Shown here: positions 53,077-62,451 of the stretch, in pieces
How the letters are laid out: every line of letters starts with the position of its first letter
How positions within the stretch are numbered: position 1 is the first letter of the stretch
Assembly: GCA_028293625.1 (NCBI GenBank)
Contig: JAQGOL010000005.1
Span: 51,599-115,598, forward strand
Reading direction: 5' to 3'
Origin: Chthoniobacteraceae bacterium
GTDB taxonomy: Bacteria > Verrucomicrobiota > Verrucomicrobiia > Chthoniobacterales > Chthoniobacteraceae
DNA length: 64,000 bases
Position numbers and translations under genes: made by a program
The notes under the pieces: generated by a model
Seen by the model: the letters and a program-made list of their open reading frames with translations, nothing else
Database searches by the model: none
What the model was told of the DNA's origin: nothing

Positions 53077-53379
53077 ATGAGATCAAAACGCGCGGCCTCG
53101 ATCTTTGGGGCGCCAGGTTCATCATCGGTATTTCCGGAGGCTGGCTTAAAACAGCGCCTTATGGAAGTCAATGTGCGCGACGCGGTTTATCTATTATGCG
53201 AAACAACGGGGCGTGTTATCCCGGCATTCCATATGGACGCCTCGACCAGGCAGGAAATTGTTTCCGCCTCCAGGCGAATAAACATCCTGAGGGCGGCCCA
53301 GGGTAAATTTCCGGAAAAGGTTTCCTTCGGTCCGGCTTCCGGGAAAGTAGAGAATGATTACTTTGGCCGGATTAGATAA
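53077..53379 (+). CDS. Small hypothetical protein
   Basis: A possible 100-residue protein: basic N-terminus, then VNVRDAVYLLCETTGRVIPA and QEIVSASRRINILRAAQG. No family resemblance, signal or membrane segment. An internal start (residue 29, LMEVNVR) is possible. It sits 45 bases upstream of the hybrid kinase gene on the same strand, so it could be a leader gene of that transcript, but it may also be a chance open frame. Confidence 0.35.
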   Translation: MRSKRAASIFGAPGSSSVFPEAGLKQRLMEVNVRDAVYLLCETTGRVIPAFHMDASTRQEIVSASRRINILRAAQGKFPEKVSFGPASGKVENDYFGRIR

Positions 53380-53424
53380 GTGCGTTTTTAATGTCTTTAT
53401 CGATCTTCTTAGTTACGATTCGGA

Positions 53425-55890
53425 ATGATACCGCCCATTCCTATTTTCGAGCTCGAGCGCCTCCGAAATTTGGAAAACCGCGTGTTTCTTGATCTACTTC
53501 CGGAATCCGAGTTTGAGGCGATCAGATCACTTGCCGCGAGGATTTTCAAAGTTCCGACGGCATGCCTCTCCTTGCTTAATACCGCTAGCGAAACGCAACG
53601 CGGCTTGGCGCTTTCCGCTTTCACCACCCTCGAGAACCGCCTGCTCGTTGTCATGGATGCCTCCGCGGATGAACGATTTGCCAATCATGCTTTGGTCACC
53701 GGTCCACCTCACATCCGTTTTTATGCGGCAGCGCCTTTGACTACGCGTGATGGGACCACTCTCGGATCACTTTGCCTGATCGACACTGTTCCCAGGCAAT
53801 TCAGCCAGTTTGATTCCGACTCACTTGTTGAGCTGGCGAAGGTGGCGGCGGCGGCCGTTGAATCCAAACTGACCGAGGGACGCCTGCTCCGTGAAATCGC
53901 ACTTTGGGAGGAGAACACGAATGCGCGTCAATTGGTTGAAGCGAAGTATGAGCGGATTGGTGAAGATAGCCCGAGCCTGACTTACCGGTTTGTGCAGCGC
54001 ACCGATGAGAGCGCGGAGTTCCTCTCCATGAGCGACAGCTGCGGAGAGATCCTGCAACTCGATCCGAAGCTGCTCCTGCGTGATGCCGGGGAGTATTTTA
54101 AGCTGATTCACCCGGAAGATTCTAAAACGTATGAGCAAGCTTTTTCGGAATCAGCTCTTACATTAAAGCCACTCTGCTGGGAAGGACGTCACGTTCTTTC
54201 CCCCGAGGAGACCAAATGGGTTCAGGTTTCCGCTCAGCCCCGGCGTATGTTGGATGGGAGCATCGTTTGGGATGGCGTGATGCGCGATATTTCCAAGCGC
54301 AAGCGTGACGACGACCGGCTCCGGCTTTTGGAAAACGCGATCGAGCACGCCAATGATGCGATTCTGATCACCGAGGCCGAACCGATCGACGAGCCGGGTC
54401 CGCGCATTATTTACGTCAATAAAGCATTTACAGATACGACAGGCTACACCGAGTCCGAAGTAATCGGCAAGACGCCGCGCATTCTTCAGGGGCCAAACAC
54501 CAATCCGGAAACCAAGCGCCTTATTCGCCATGCGCTGGAACGCTGGAAGCCTGTGCGGGTCGAGCTTATTAACTATCGCAAGGACGGCAGCGAGTTTTGG
54601 GAGGAATTGAATATAGTTCCTGTCGCGAACGAAAAAGGGTGGTTTACGCATTGGGTCTCTGTGCAGCGCGACATTACTGAGCGCAAACAAGCTGAAATCG
54701 TATTGCTCCTAATGAAGCAAAAAGCCGAGGAAGCCCAAGCGGAGGCGGAAAGCGCCAACCGCGCCAAGAGTGAATTTCTTTCACGCATGAGCCACGAGTT
54801 GAGAACACCGCTTAACGCGATTCTCGGATTCGGTCAGTTGCTCGAAAGAAGTGATATTTCTCCAAAGCAGAAACAAAGCGCCGCGTATATCATATCTGGA
54901 GGAAGGCATCTTCTGGACCTTGTTAATGAAGTGCTCGATATTTCCCGCATTGAAGCCGGAAAGTTGGAGTTGAACATTGAGCCGGTGCGTGTGGTGCCGG
55001 TTTTGGAAGAAGTCGCCTCCCTGGTAAGGCCGCTCGCGGAGAAACGAGCAATCACCGTGAATGTAATCCGAGCCGCGCCCGCCTTGGAATGGGCGTCGGC
55101 ATTGGTGGATCGGCAGCGGTTCAAGCAAGTGCTCATAAACCTGATTTCCAATGCCATCAGTTATAACAAGCCTTCTGGTCGCGTCGATCTGGTTTGTGAA
55201 CGTGCCGGCGTGGATGGACGCCTGCGCCTGAGCGTGCGGGATACGGGGCCGGGGATTAGCCCTGAAGATCTGCTTAAGCTGTTTTCTCCGTTTGAGCGCC
55301 TAAATGTCAGCTCCAGCGAAGTCGCAGGCACGGGGATTGGACTGGCTATCTCAAAACGATTGGTCGAGGCGATGGGCGGGGCCATTCAGGTGGAGAGCAA
55401 AGTTGGTTGCGGCACTACGTTTTCCCTTGAACTTCCTTTAGCGGAAAGTCTGCCTCAGGACCTTCAAGGTATTCACGAGGTGATTTTGCCCACACCCGCA
55501 GTGCCACGGCAGGTAAAACACAGCATCCTTTATATTGAGGATAACTTCTCCAACCTAAGGCTGGTCGAGGCAGTCCTTCTGGAGCGGCCCGGCGTGCAAC
55601 TCCTTACCTCCACGACGGGCCGTGCCGGCTTGGAGCTGGCGCTTGAACAACAACCTGATTTGATCCTCCTGGACATGCATCTGCCTGATCTTCTCGGAGA
55701 CGAACTGTTGCGGATACTCAAAGGGGATGATCGGACTCGTCAAATTCCGGTAGTCATGGTAAGTGCCGACGCCACGCCAGGCCAGATTGAACACCTGCTT
55801 GCCCTGGGCGCCAGAACCTATCTAACCAAGCCGCTCGATATTTCTTCCTTCCTGCGCACCATTGACGAAGCGCTCATCGTGGAAGTGTAG
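53425..55890 (+). CDS. Hybrid histidine kinase, GAF-PAS-PAS-HisKA-HATPase-REC
   Basis: An 821-residue cytoplasmic sensor kinase with no membrane segment. GAF (~15-150: VPTACLSLLNTASETQRGLA, FYAAAPLTTRDGTTLGSLCL), PAS1 (~165-295, ending GVMRDISKRKRDDDRL), PAS2 (~305-425: HANDAILIT, YVNKAFTDTTGYTESEVIGK, KDGSEFWEELNIVP). HisKA has FLSRMSHELRTPLNAILGFG with His457; HATPase has INLISNAISYN, VRDTGPGISPEDL and GTGIGLAISKRLVEAMGG. The receiver (~695-815) has HSILYIEDNFSN, LILLDMHLPD with Asp750 and YLTKPLD. PAS2 resembles LOV domains, but the flavin Cys position reads TPRILQG. It is likely the start of a phosphorelay with partners elsewhere. Confidence 0.93.
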   Translation: MIPPIPIFELERLRNLENRVFLDLLPESEFEAIRSLAARIFKVPTACLSLLNTASETQRGLALSAFTTLENRLLVVMDASADERFANHALVTGPPHIRFYAAAPLTTRDGTTLGSLCLIDTVPRQFSQFDSDSLVELAKVAAAAVESKLTEGRLLREIALWEENTNARQLVEAKYERIGEDSPSLTYRFVQRTDESAEFLSMSDSCGEILQLDPKLLLRDAGEYFKLIHPEDSKTYEQAFSESALTLKPLCWEGRHVLSPEETKWVQVSAQPRRMLDGSIVWDGVMRDISKRKRDDDRLRLLENAIEHANDAILITEAEPIDEPGPRIIYVNKAFTDTTGYTESEVIGKTPRILQGPNTNPETKRLIRHALERWKPVRVELINYRKDGSEFWEELNIVPVANEKGWFTHWVSVQRDITERKQAEIVLLLMKQKAEEAQAEAESANRAKSEFLSRMSHELRTPLNAILGFGQLLERSDISPKQKQSAAYIISGGRHLLDLVNEVLDISRIEAGKLELNIEPVRVVPVLEEVASLVRPLAEKRAITVNVIRAAPALEWASALVDRQRFKQVLINLISNAISYNKPSGRVDLVCERAGVDGRLRLSVRDTGPGISPEDLLKLFSPFERLNVSSSEVAGTGIGLAISKRLVEAMGGAIQVESKVGCGTTFSLELPLAESLPQDLQGIHEVILPTPAVPRQVKHSILYIEDNFSNLRLVEAVLLERPGVQLLTSTTGRAGLELALEQQPDLILLDMHLPDLLGDELLRILKGDDRTRQIPVVMVSADATPGQIEHLLALGARTYLTKPLDISSFLRTIDEALIVEV

Positions 55891-56137
55891 AAATGGGCGT
55901 TTTTTTCCGTTGATCGCAGTCGTGATCTTGCGGTTAACCTCATTGGTTCCAATCGCATAAAAGTAATCGGATCGGCCACCTTAGATGCTCAATCAGCCCC
56001 GCCCGAATTGGCTCTGGGCGATGCCGTGGCCGCGCTCACGGAAAGTTCATTGATAGCCTGAACCAGGCAACGGTTTGCTGCGCGGAATTTCCGGCAAAGC
56101 CAAGCGGTTTGAGGCGTGCGTCAATGCGGATGCACCT
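55891..56137. other. Intergenic region between two convergent kinase genes, no gene seen
   Basis: The 247 bases between the stops of the hybrid kinase (plus) and the MASE1 kinase (minus) hold no recognised gene or RNA. A TTTTTTT run at about 55901-55907 follows the hybrid kinase stop and could be part of a terminator, but no clear stem precedes it. Confidence 0.4.
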
Positions 56138-59100
56138 TTAGATTAATTCGGGCGGATCGGGGTTTGCAAAAGTAATGGTGGCAACGGTGCCGTGATCGCT
56201 CTGAAGCTCCACGGTCCCGCCGAGCTGTTGGGTGAGATCGCGCACCAGTTTGAGTCCCACGCCTGGAATATTTGCCACATCGAATCCTTGCGGCAAACCG
56301 ACTCCATTGTCGTGCACGATAAGCTGGACGAGGCCGGCATTGGTCGGCTTGAGACTAATCGTGATCGCGCCACCCCGATCGCTTGGGAAAGCGTGTTTCA
56401 AGGCGTTGGAAACCAGCTCGGTGATAAGCAGGCCGCAGGGAAGCGCCGTGTCGAGGCTCAGCGATATTTCCTCCGTATCGATAACTACCGCGACGGTTGA
56501 AGAACTGACTTTATAGGCGTCAAACAGCTGGGTTGTCAGTTTACGCACATAGTCGGCGAACTCAATTTTGGTGAGATTCTGGGACTGGCTTAAAAGCTCA
56601 TATGTGATGGCGATAGCGCGTGTGCGCATCTCGCTTTCACGCAGAATTTCAAGTGTCCGCGGATCGGTTACCCGGGTCGATTGCAGATAAAGGAGGCTGA
56701 TGATGACCTGCAGGTTGTTCTTCACCCGATGATGGATCTCCCGGCGCAGGACGACCTCTTTTTCCAAGGCTTCCTTGAGCTTCTGTACCGCGACGATGCG
56801 CTCAGTCATGTCAACCAGGACATGAACCGCGCCACGGGGCCGCCCTGCGTCGTCAAACAGGGGGGTGCCATAGCCGAGCACATGACGAGTCGTGCCATCT
56901 TCGAAAACAAGACTAAACTCGAAGTTCTGCACGGGAAAACCCCGCGCGGCTCGTTGGACGGGCAATTCCTCCATGGTTAACTCGCGCCCATCCTTCATTG
57001 CCCTGAAATTACGCGGTCCGGTTTTTTCGGATGCAACAAGAGAAATCTCCCCGCCCGCGGGGATCCTCAGCAAATCCGCGGCCGCGGAGTTGCCCGTCAT
57101 GTAAAGACAGTCAGGGTCGTGGGCGATAAAAATGGGCGTTGGCACGGCCTCCAAAAGCGCCGCCAGTTCCGCCGCGCGTTCCCGCTCACGGCGTTCGCGT
57201 TCCCGCAGTGCCCGCTCGGCACGCTTCCGCGCAGTGATGTCGCGGGCAATTGCTGAGCATCCGATAATGCCGCCCATTTTGTCGTAAATGGGGGAGACGC
57301 TCAGCGAAATATCGACCAGGCGGCCGTCTTTGCACACTCGCTTGGTATCATAATGTTCGATTCGCTCCCCCCTCCGGGCGCGTTCCATGATCCACGCCAA
57401 TTCGGGTTTGCACTCAGGCGGGCAGAGCAGGGAAACCGGCTTGCCCACTATTTCGGCGGCGGCATAGCCGTAAAGACGCTCAGCGCCGCGGTTCCAACTC
57501 GTGATCAGCGAATCGAGGGTTTTGCTAAAAATGGCGTCCTCGCTCGACTCGACAATGGCAGCCAGTTGCGCGCGCGCCTCCTCGGCCGCCTTGGACTCCG
57601 TGATGTCGCGAATGATGCTCGTAATGAAAGTTTCCTCTCCGAGTTTCCATTCGGAAATGGAGAGCTCGATTGGGAATTCGCTCCCATCTTTTCGCAATGC
57701 ATGTCCGTCTGTGAGATGGTTGCCGAGCCGGCGCGATTCCCCGATCGATTTGAACCGCTCAAGACCGGATGCTTCCGGCTCGCGGCAACGTTCCGGTAGC
57801 AGCAGCTCAATCGGTTTGCCGAGTATTTCCTCCTTTTTGTAGCCGAAGATGCAGCGCGCCCCATTGTTCCATCCAATGAGCAGCCCACGGGAGTCGACGG
57901 AAATGATGGCGTCGGGCGCCGTTTCCAAAATCGCCGTCAGGCGCGCCTCGCGTTCAGTGATGTCGTAAGCGACACCGAGGATTTGATCAATTTCCCCGTT
58001 TTTACCGAGCAACGGGATGAAGTTATAAAGATGAATGAGCGTGCCGCCGGGCAATGGCAGGGTCGCTTCAAAAGTCTGTGGCGCCCTTGATTGCACACAT
58101 CGATTGAGCACCGGCACATAGCGGTCGGTGATCTCAGGCAAGAACAAGTCCTCATTGGTGTGCCCGACCATTTCCTTCTCCTCACGTCCGGCAAGCTGGC
58201 TGGCGCGCGCATTAACGAAGACAAAACGCTTTTCAGCGTCGTAGATGGTAAAAACACCCGGGAAGTACTCCGCCGCCTGACGAAAGCGCTGTTCACTTTC
58301 CCGCAACGCCTCATTGGACTTCTGCAGCTCAGCGGTCCGCACATCCACTCGTTCCTCCAATTCGGCAGTGAGTTTATGAAGAGCGGCTTCAGTTCTGTTT
58401 CTGATCGCCACCGTGCTCATCAGCGCCATGCTCGTGACACTGCTCACCCAAAGAAAAACCGCGAGACGAAGGAGCGATGTAAATTCGGAGGGATCCGCGA
58501 AAGGACCGTTCCCATGAGTAGTCCTCCAAATGGCCCACGTGGAAATAAGAACCAAGCCGCTCACCACGGCTTTTGAGCCAAGCCGCGTGGCAATCCAGGC
58601 CATCGGAGCGAGGGAGAGGTATGGGTAGGTCTGTCCGCCGTCTAAAAATCCCATTCCGCACGTCAGCAAGAGCAGGCTGAATGCGGCGGTTGCTTCCGCT
58701 GAGAAGCGCCAGTGAAACTGAGCCAGCTGCGCCCAAACAAGCAGGAAAGGTGTCACAAGCAGAATTCCGGTGGCATCGCCGAACCACCAGACGAACCAGA
58801 TGAGCGGAAATTTGGACCACGGCTGGAGGCCTGCTGCGCAAATCGCCGTCGGACCGATACACGCCCCGATCATCCCCACGAACAGGCTCAGTGCGGCAAA
58901 CCGGAAGGCGGCAATCTCGGGGAACCAAAGCCCGTGGTTCGGATTTTCCCCGTCGTTTTTTAACCAGCCGTGACAAAAAAACCAGCCGGCCAGCGCCTCG
59001 AGTGTGTTACCGCAGGCGATGAATGCGGAGACGCAGAGAGTCGTAGCCGGCGATCCCAAGTCAGACAAGAAGATCGCATTGGCAAAGAACGCGCCCAGGA

Positions 59101-59302
59101 AGATTCCCGGCCAGGCGCTTCGCCCAAGCAATAGGAGCCCGGCCAGGGCGCCTGCCGCCGCCGGCCAGACCGGCGAAGCATTGCTTTCTTCAACAGTTAG
59201 CCGCAGACCGAGGCGTGCCAGGACATAGTAGGCGACGCCGAGGCCGGCAATCCGCGCCAGCTTCTTCCACGAAGTCCGGTATGTCTTAGTTTTTGCGCTC
59301 AT
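56138..59302 (-). CDS. MASE1 multi-PAS histidine kinase (HisKA_2 type)
   Basis: A 1054-residue membrane sensor kinase. MASE1 (residues ~10-310) has eight or so membrane segments and the hallmark SNASPVWPAAAGALAGLLLL, PGIFLGAFFANA, WWFGDATGILLVTPFLL. A coiled coil (LTAELEERVDVRTAELQKSN) leads to four PAS domains: FRQAAEYFPGVFTIYD, TAPDAIISVDSRGLLIGW, SSEDAIFSKTLDSLITSWNR and TPIFIAHDPDCLYMTGN. The kinase core at ~855 is RREIHHRVKNNLQVIISLLY, the His-RVKNNLQ form of HisKA_2/HWE-like enzymes, then ELVSNALKHAFP, VHDNGVGLPQG and GVGLKLVRDLTQQLGG. Start at 59302 is chosen by the conserved core; an upstream in-frame GTG at 59377 exists. It ends 248 bases from the convergent hybrid kinase gene. Confidence 0.93.
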   Translation of the reverse strand: MSAKTKTYRTSWKKLARIAGLGVAYYVLARLGLRLTVEESNASPVWPAAAGALAGLLLLGRSAWPGIFLGAFFANAIFLSDLGSPATTLCVSAFIACGNTLEALAGWFFCHGWLKNDGENPNHGLWFPEIAAFRFAALSLFVGMIGACIGPTAICAAGLQPWSKFPLIWFVWWFGDATGILLVTPFLLVWAQLAQFHWRFSAEATAAFSLLLLTCGMGFLDGGQTYPYLSLAPMAWIATRLGSKAVVSGLVLISTWAIWRTTHGNGPFADPSEFTSLLRLAVFLWVSSVTSMALMSTVAIRNRTEAALHKLTAELEERVDVRTAELQKSNEALRESEQRFRQAAEYFPGVFTIYDAEKRFVFVNARASQLAGREEKEMVGHTNEDLFLPEITDRYVPVLNRCVQSRAPQTFEATLPLPGGTLIHLYNFIPLLGKNGEIDQILGVAYDITEREARLTAILETAPDAIISVDSRGLLIGWNNGARCIFGYKKEEILGKPIELLLPERCREPEASGLERFKSIGESRRLGNHLTDGHALRKDGSEFPIELSISEWKLGEETFITSIIRDITESKAAEEARAQLAAIVESSEDAIFSKTLDSLITSWNRGAERLYGYAAAEIVGKPVSLLCPPECKPELAWIMERARRGERIEHYDTKRVCKDGRLVDISLSVSPIYDKMGGIIGCSAIARDITARKRAERALRERERRERERAAELAALLEAVPTPIFIAHDPDCLYMTGNSAAADLLRIPAGGEISLVASEKTGPRNFRAMKDGRELTMEELPVQRAARGFPVQNFEFSLVFEDGTTRHVLGYGTPLFDDAGRPRGAVHVLVDMTERIVAVQKLKEALEKEVVLRREIHHRVKNNLQVIISLLYLQSTRVTDPRTLEILRESEMRTRAIAITYELLSQSQNLTKIEFADYVRKLTTQLFDAYKVSSSTVAVVIDTEEISLSLDTALPCGLLITELVSNALKHAFPSDRGGAITISLKPTNAGLVQLIVHDNGVGLPQGFDVANIPGVGLKLVRDLTQQLGGTVELQSDHGTVATITFANPDPPELI

Positions 59303-59687
59303 CCTCTCGCATTGCCGATCACAGGGCAGAACGCGGTGACTGCTGCGCAAAGGGCGAACTAATCTGCGGAACAGCACCCGTTAGGAAAAGGAGTCGTCCT
59401 GACGTTGCGGAAAATATGCCCACATCGAAAATCCCGGATAGAGAATGGGTTGCAAGTCAAACCTGATTGCGGATCGATCCTGCCGCCGCGATTTGCGATG
59501 AACGATTGCATTTTCCATCCGTTTCCGACGAAGGATTGCATTCACGGAGCCTCGATTTAACATGCCCGCGACAGACAGAGCTTTGCTCCACGGGTTTGGC
59601 GCGTGTTGATCAAGTGACCGGTCTTGCGGATTTTCCAGGCGGCGGGATTTGAAGAGCACGATTATGGCTCCCGCGGTGTAAACCTAG
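59303..59687. other. Intergenic region between MASE1 kinase and CHASE3 remnant, no gene seen
   Basis: About 385 bases. No family-like translation was found on either strand. Two similar short stretches, ACGATTGCATTTTCC near 59502 and AGGATTGCATTCACG near 59532, are the only repeat noticed. The region should contain the MASE1 kinase promoter. Confidence 0.4.
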
Positions 59688-60101
59688 TGGCGCGATCGCT
59701 GGAGACAGTCTGTTCTCCTTCTTGTGGAAGTTGAAAACGGCGTGCAAGGTTTCCTGCTTACCACGGGCGATGCGCACCTTGCCTCATATCACCTTGCTTT
59801 AGAGATATCGAGTGAAGCGGCTGTGGCACGCAATCTCACCGCTGACAACGCTGCTCAGCGGCAGAACTTTCAGCAGCTTGATCCGTTGATGGCCGCCATG
59901 CTTCCCATCGTCGCGCAGTGCATTTCCCTTCAGCAACGTTGAGAGCGTAATGCCGCGCTGCGATGCCTCAATGCCGACCATGGCAAAGAATCGCTGGAGG
60001 CAATTCGCGCTGTGCTTCAACAGATGGAAGAGGAAGAACACCGGCTCTTAGTCAGCCGTAGCGAGCATGAACACCGGATTCATTTTCTTAATGATGCATA
60101 A
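59688..60101 (+). pseudogene. Decayed CHASE3-domain sensor gene with in-frame stop
   Basis: The frame from about 59706 reads QSVLLLVEVENGVQGFLLTT, then GDAHLASYHLALEISSEAAV, LTADNAAQRQNFQQLDPLMA and AQCISLQQR. It then meets TGA at 59940-59942 and continues in the same frame as ERNAALRCLNADHGKESLEA, IRAVLQQMEEEEHRLLVSRS to TAA at 60099-60101. Both halves match consecutive parts of a CHASE3 extracellular sensor domain (ETGxRGYLLTG, LTADNPxQ, IRxxIxEMExEExxLL). The gene has lost its N-terminal helix (TAG at 59685-59687) and everything after CHASE3, including the kinase. It is a remnant of a third sensor kinase in this cluster. Suppressed translation of the TGA seems unlikely because both ends are also missing. 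Confidence 0.7.
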
Positions 60102-60222
60102 CCCGAAAATACCGCATGCCTGTGAGGCATCAGATCATGCCGCCTGAGACGTCGGGGCGCTTTTGTTCCAGCCGCCTGGAGCCCGAGAAGTTCAGGCGGG
60201 AACCGTGCTTAAACCAGGCGGC

Positions 60223-60501
60223 TCATATTGAAAGTTGGCTTTTTTGGCCAACCAGCAAATGGTCGGGAGGCAGTTCCTTGGCGGGACTCGATGAAATGGG
60301 CAAGCGTTCGCGCCGAATCAGGATGTCATAGGCAAAAGGAAGTGTGCTAAGAGCGCCAAGCACTGTAAGGAACGTGCCGAGCGCCCTCCGTTTATGACGA
60401 TTGAGCCGGTTGCCTAGTAAGAGCGCCAAACCTGCTCCCAGGAGGCCCCGGGTGGTGGCGATTCCGAATAGTTCAACAAGTGGAAGAGTAATCTGTTTCA
60501 T
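60223..60501 (-). CDS. Small membrane protein, unknown function
   Basis: A 92-residue protein from ATG 60501: two hydrophobic stretches (LPLVELFGIATTRGLLGAGLALLLG and ALGTFLTVLGALSTLPFAY) separated by a basic turn NRLNRHKRR, then a soluble tail. An upstream in-frame start at 60612 would add a non-conserved basic region. I do not recognise a family. It lies alone between the CHASE3 remnant and the KaiC-like gene, transcribed away from the latter. Confidence 0.5.
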   Translation of the reverse strand: MKQITLPLVELFGIATTRGLLGAGLALLLGNRLNRHKRRALGTFLTVLGALSTLPFAYDILIRRERLPISSSPAKELPPDHLLVGQKSQLSI

Positions 60502-60854
60502 GGGATACGGTTTCGATGTGCCGCAACGAGATATCCGGCCACTTTGAAGTATCTCCTTCTCACGATGACCGGCTTGGTTTTTGTATAAGCGGCTCTGTAG
60601 GTTTCGGCTCATCCAGGTTTTTTGCAGGTATCCGTCTTTAGCTCGATTTTGTTGTATCCGCGGCGCGTTCTAAGGAAGGGCAACGGGTCCAGGGCTGGCC
60701 TGCTTTTTATCAGTTGAAAAACTCGTTTTAGCTTTTTGGAAACCTCTTGCAGACTGCCGTATTAAACCGCATCGACGGTGATTTTTTTTACGGGCAACAA
60801 ACCGAAAATACGCTGGAAAAACCTTGAAATCGGGACGAGTTTTCCTCGTACAAA

Positions 60855-62351
60855 ATGAAAAACATGACCTTGAATCGCCTGTCCACGGGCGTCTCCGGGC
60901 TCAATGAAATCTTGCACGGAGGCTTGATCCCGAGCCGTGCGTATTTGGTGCGCGGCGGACCGGGGACGGGTAAAACAACACTTGGCCTGCACTTCCTTGT
61001 CGCAGGCGCCAGCAAGGGGGAGGCCGCCGTCTTTATCTCACTGGAGGAGTCGGAGGAAAACGTCCAAAAAAACGCACGCGCACTCGGGTTGGACCTGGCT
61101 GGCGTGACATTTCTTGACCTGAGTCCCGGGTCCGATTTTTTCGCCGAGGGGCAGACTTACGACATATTTTCTCCCGCCGAAGTCGAGCGCGAGCCGACCA
61201 CTCGCAAGATCATCGAGCAGGTTGAAGCGCTTCAGCCCCGGCGCGTCTTCCTGGAAGTGATGAGCGAATTTCGCTACCTCTCAAGCGATCCATTTCAATT
61301 CCGCAAACAAGTCCTTTCCTTCCTGCGGTTTCTGACCGCAAAAGGGGCAACCGTACTCCTGAGCTCGGAGGGAAGCGTTCTCGCTCCCGATGACGATCTC
61401 CAATTTATGGCTGACGGCGTCATCCATCTCGATTCCGCCGCACCCGGCCGTACCGTGCGTGTCACCAAATTTCGCGGCTCCGAGTTTCGCGCGGGGCGCC
61501 ACTCGATGCGGCTCACGTCGCGTGGAATGGAGGTTTTTCCGCGCTTGTTGCCGTCGAATCACGGCCGGGAGTTTGAAGTCGAGCAGGCGGTTTCGGGCAT
61601 TGGCGAGCTTGACGCGCTTTTGCACGGAGGCCTGGAACGCGGCATGATCACGATCATTACCGGTCCGACAGGGGTTGGAAAAACGACGGTTGGCTTGCAA
61701 TTTATGATGCAAGCCGCGCGACGCGGGGAGCGGGCGGTGATTTACACGTTTGAAGAATCGCGGGAAACGATGCTGGCCCGGAGCGCCGGGGTCGGGATGC
61801 CGCTCCAGCCGCTGATTGAGAGTCAGATGCTCTCAGTCGTGCAAGTGGAGCCGCTGCGATTTACGCCCGATGAATTCGCGCATCTCGTGCGCCAGGAAGT
61901 GGAGGATCGTTCCGCGCGTCTGGTGATGCTCGACAGTGTTTCCGGTTATCATCTTTCCATGCATGGCGAAGAGATGGATGGTAATGACGACCGGCTGGTG
62001 ATCCATCTCCATGCGTTGTGCAAATACCTTCGGAACATGGGTGCCACCGGCATCCTGGTGAACGAAGTGGAGCGTTTTACGGGCGAGTTTCGCGCCACCG
62101 AAAGCGGCATCAGTTATTTGACCGACAATATCATTTTTCTGCGCTACGTGGAGATGAACGCGGAGATCCATCGCGTGATTGGCGTTCTGAAAAAGCGTCT
62201 AAGCGGCTTTGAGCGGGCGTTGCGAGAACTGGAGATTATTCCGCACGAGGGCATTAAGGTGGGTCCGCCGCTTACCGGCCTCACGCGCATCCTCACCGGC
62301 ACACCGGAATGGAGTGATAAGCGTCAGAAAGAAGTCAGCGCCGGGAGGTGA
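60855..62351 (+). CDS. KaiC-like double-domain RecA-type ATPase
   Basis: A 498-residue protein with two RecA/KaiC domains. Domain 1: RLSTGVSGLNEILHGGLIPS, Walker A VRGGPGTGKTTLGLHF (~32-47), ISLEESEENV with the catalytic Glu pair, RRVFLEVMSEFRYL. Domain 2: AVSGIGELDALLHGGLERGM, Walker A ITGPTGVGKTTVGLQF (~269-283), YTFEESRETM, ARLVMLDSVSGYHLSM and GILVNEV. KaiC itself is a circadian ATPase/autokinase; KaiC-like proteins outside cyanobacteria often work with RsbU-type phosphatases in stress or environmental signalling. No kaiA or kaiB is present. A receiver-PP2C phosphatase gene follows 100 bases downstream. A short hairpin ACGAG-TTTTC-CTCGT ends six bases before its ATG. Confidence 0.9.
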   Translation: MKNMTLNRLSTGVSGLNEILHGGLIPSRAYLVRGGPGTGKTTLGLHFLVAGASKGEAAVFISLEESEENVQKNARALGLDLAGVTFLDLSPGSDFFAEGQTYDIFSPAEVEREPTTRKIIEQVEALQPRRVFLEVMSEFRYLSSDPFQFRKQVLSFLRFLTAKGATVLLSSEGSVLAPDDDLQFMADGVIHLDSAAPGRTVRVTKFRGSEFRAGRHSMRLTSRGMEVFPRLLPSNHGREFEVEQAVSGIGELDALLHGGLERGMITIITGPTGVGKTTVGLQFMMQAARRGERAVIYTFEESRETMLARSAGVGMPLQPLIESQMLSVVQVEPLRFTPDEFAHLVRQEVEDRSARLVMLDSVSGYHLSMHGEEMDGNDDRLVIHLHALCKYLRNMGATGILVNEVERFTGEFRATESGISYLTDNIIFLRYVEMNAEIHRVIGVLKKRLSGFERALRELEIIPHEGIKVGPPLTGLTRILTGTPEWSDKRQKEVSAGR

Positions 62352-62441
62352 CACGCGATCAGTTTTGCGGTCGATCAAATATTCGACCCGTGCGTAAAAC
62401 GTCTGGAGCGGAAGATGCGGGCGATCCGATGCGCTGTCAGC

Positions 62442-62447
62442 AGGAGG
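62442..62447 (+). promoter_or_regulatory. Strong Shine-Dalgarno site AGGAGG
   Basis: AGGAGG four bases before ATG 62452, decisive for the start of the receiver-RsbU gene. It stands out because most genes in this window lack such a site. Confidence 0.7.
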
Positions 62448-62451
62448 GAAC

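Noticed and set aside
55891..56061. In-frame 57-codon extension after the hybrid kinase stop
   Set aside because: The frame stays open after TAG, but the translation has no receiver-like or other motif and the receiver domain is already complete before the stop. Chance is the simplest view.
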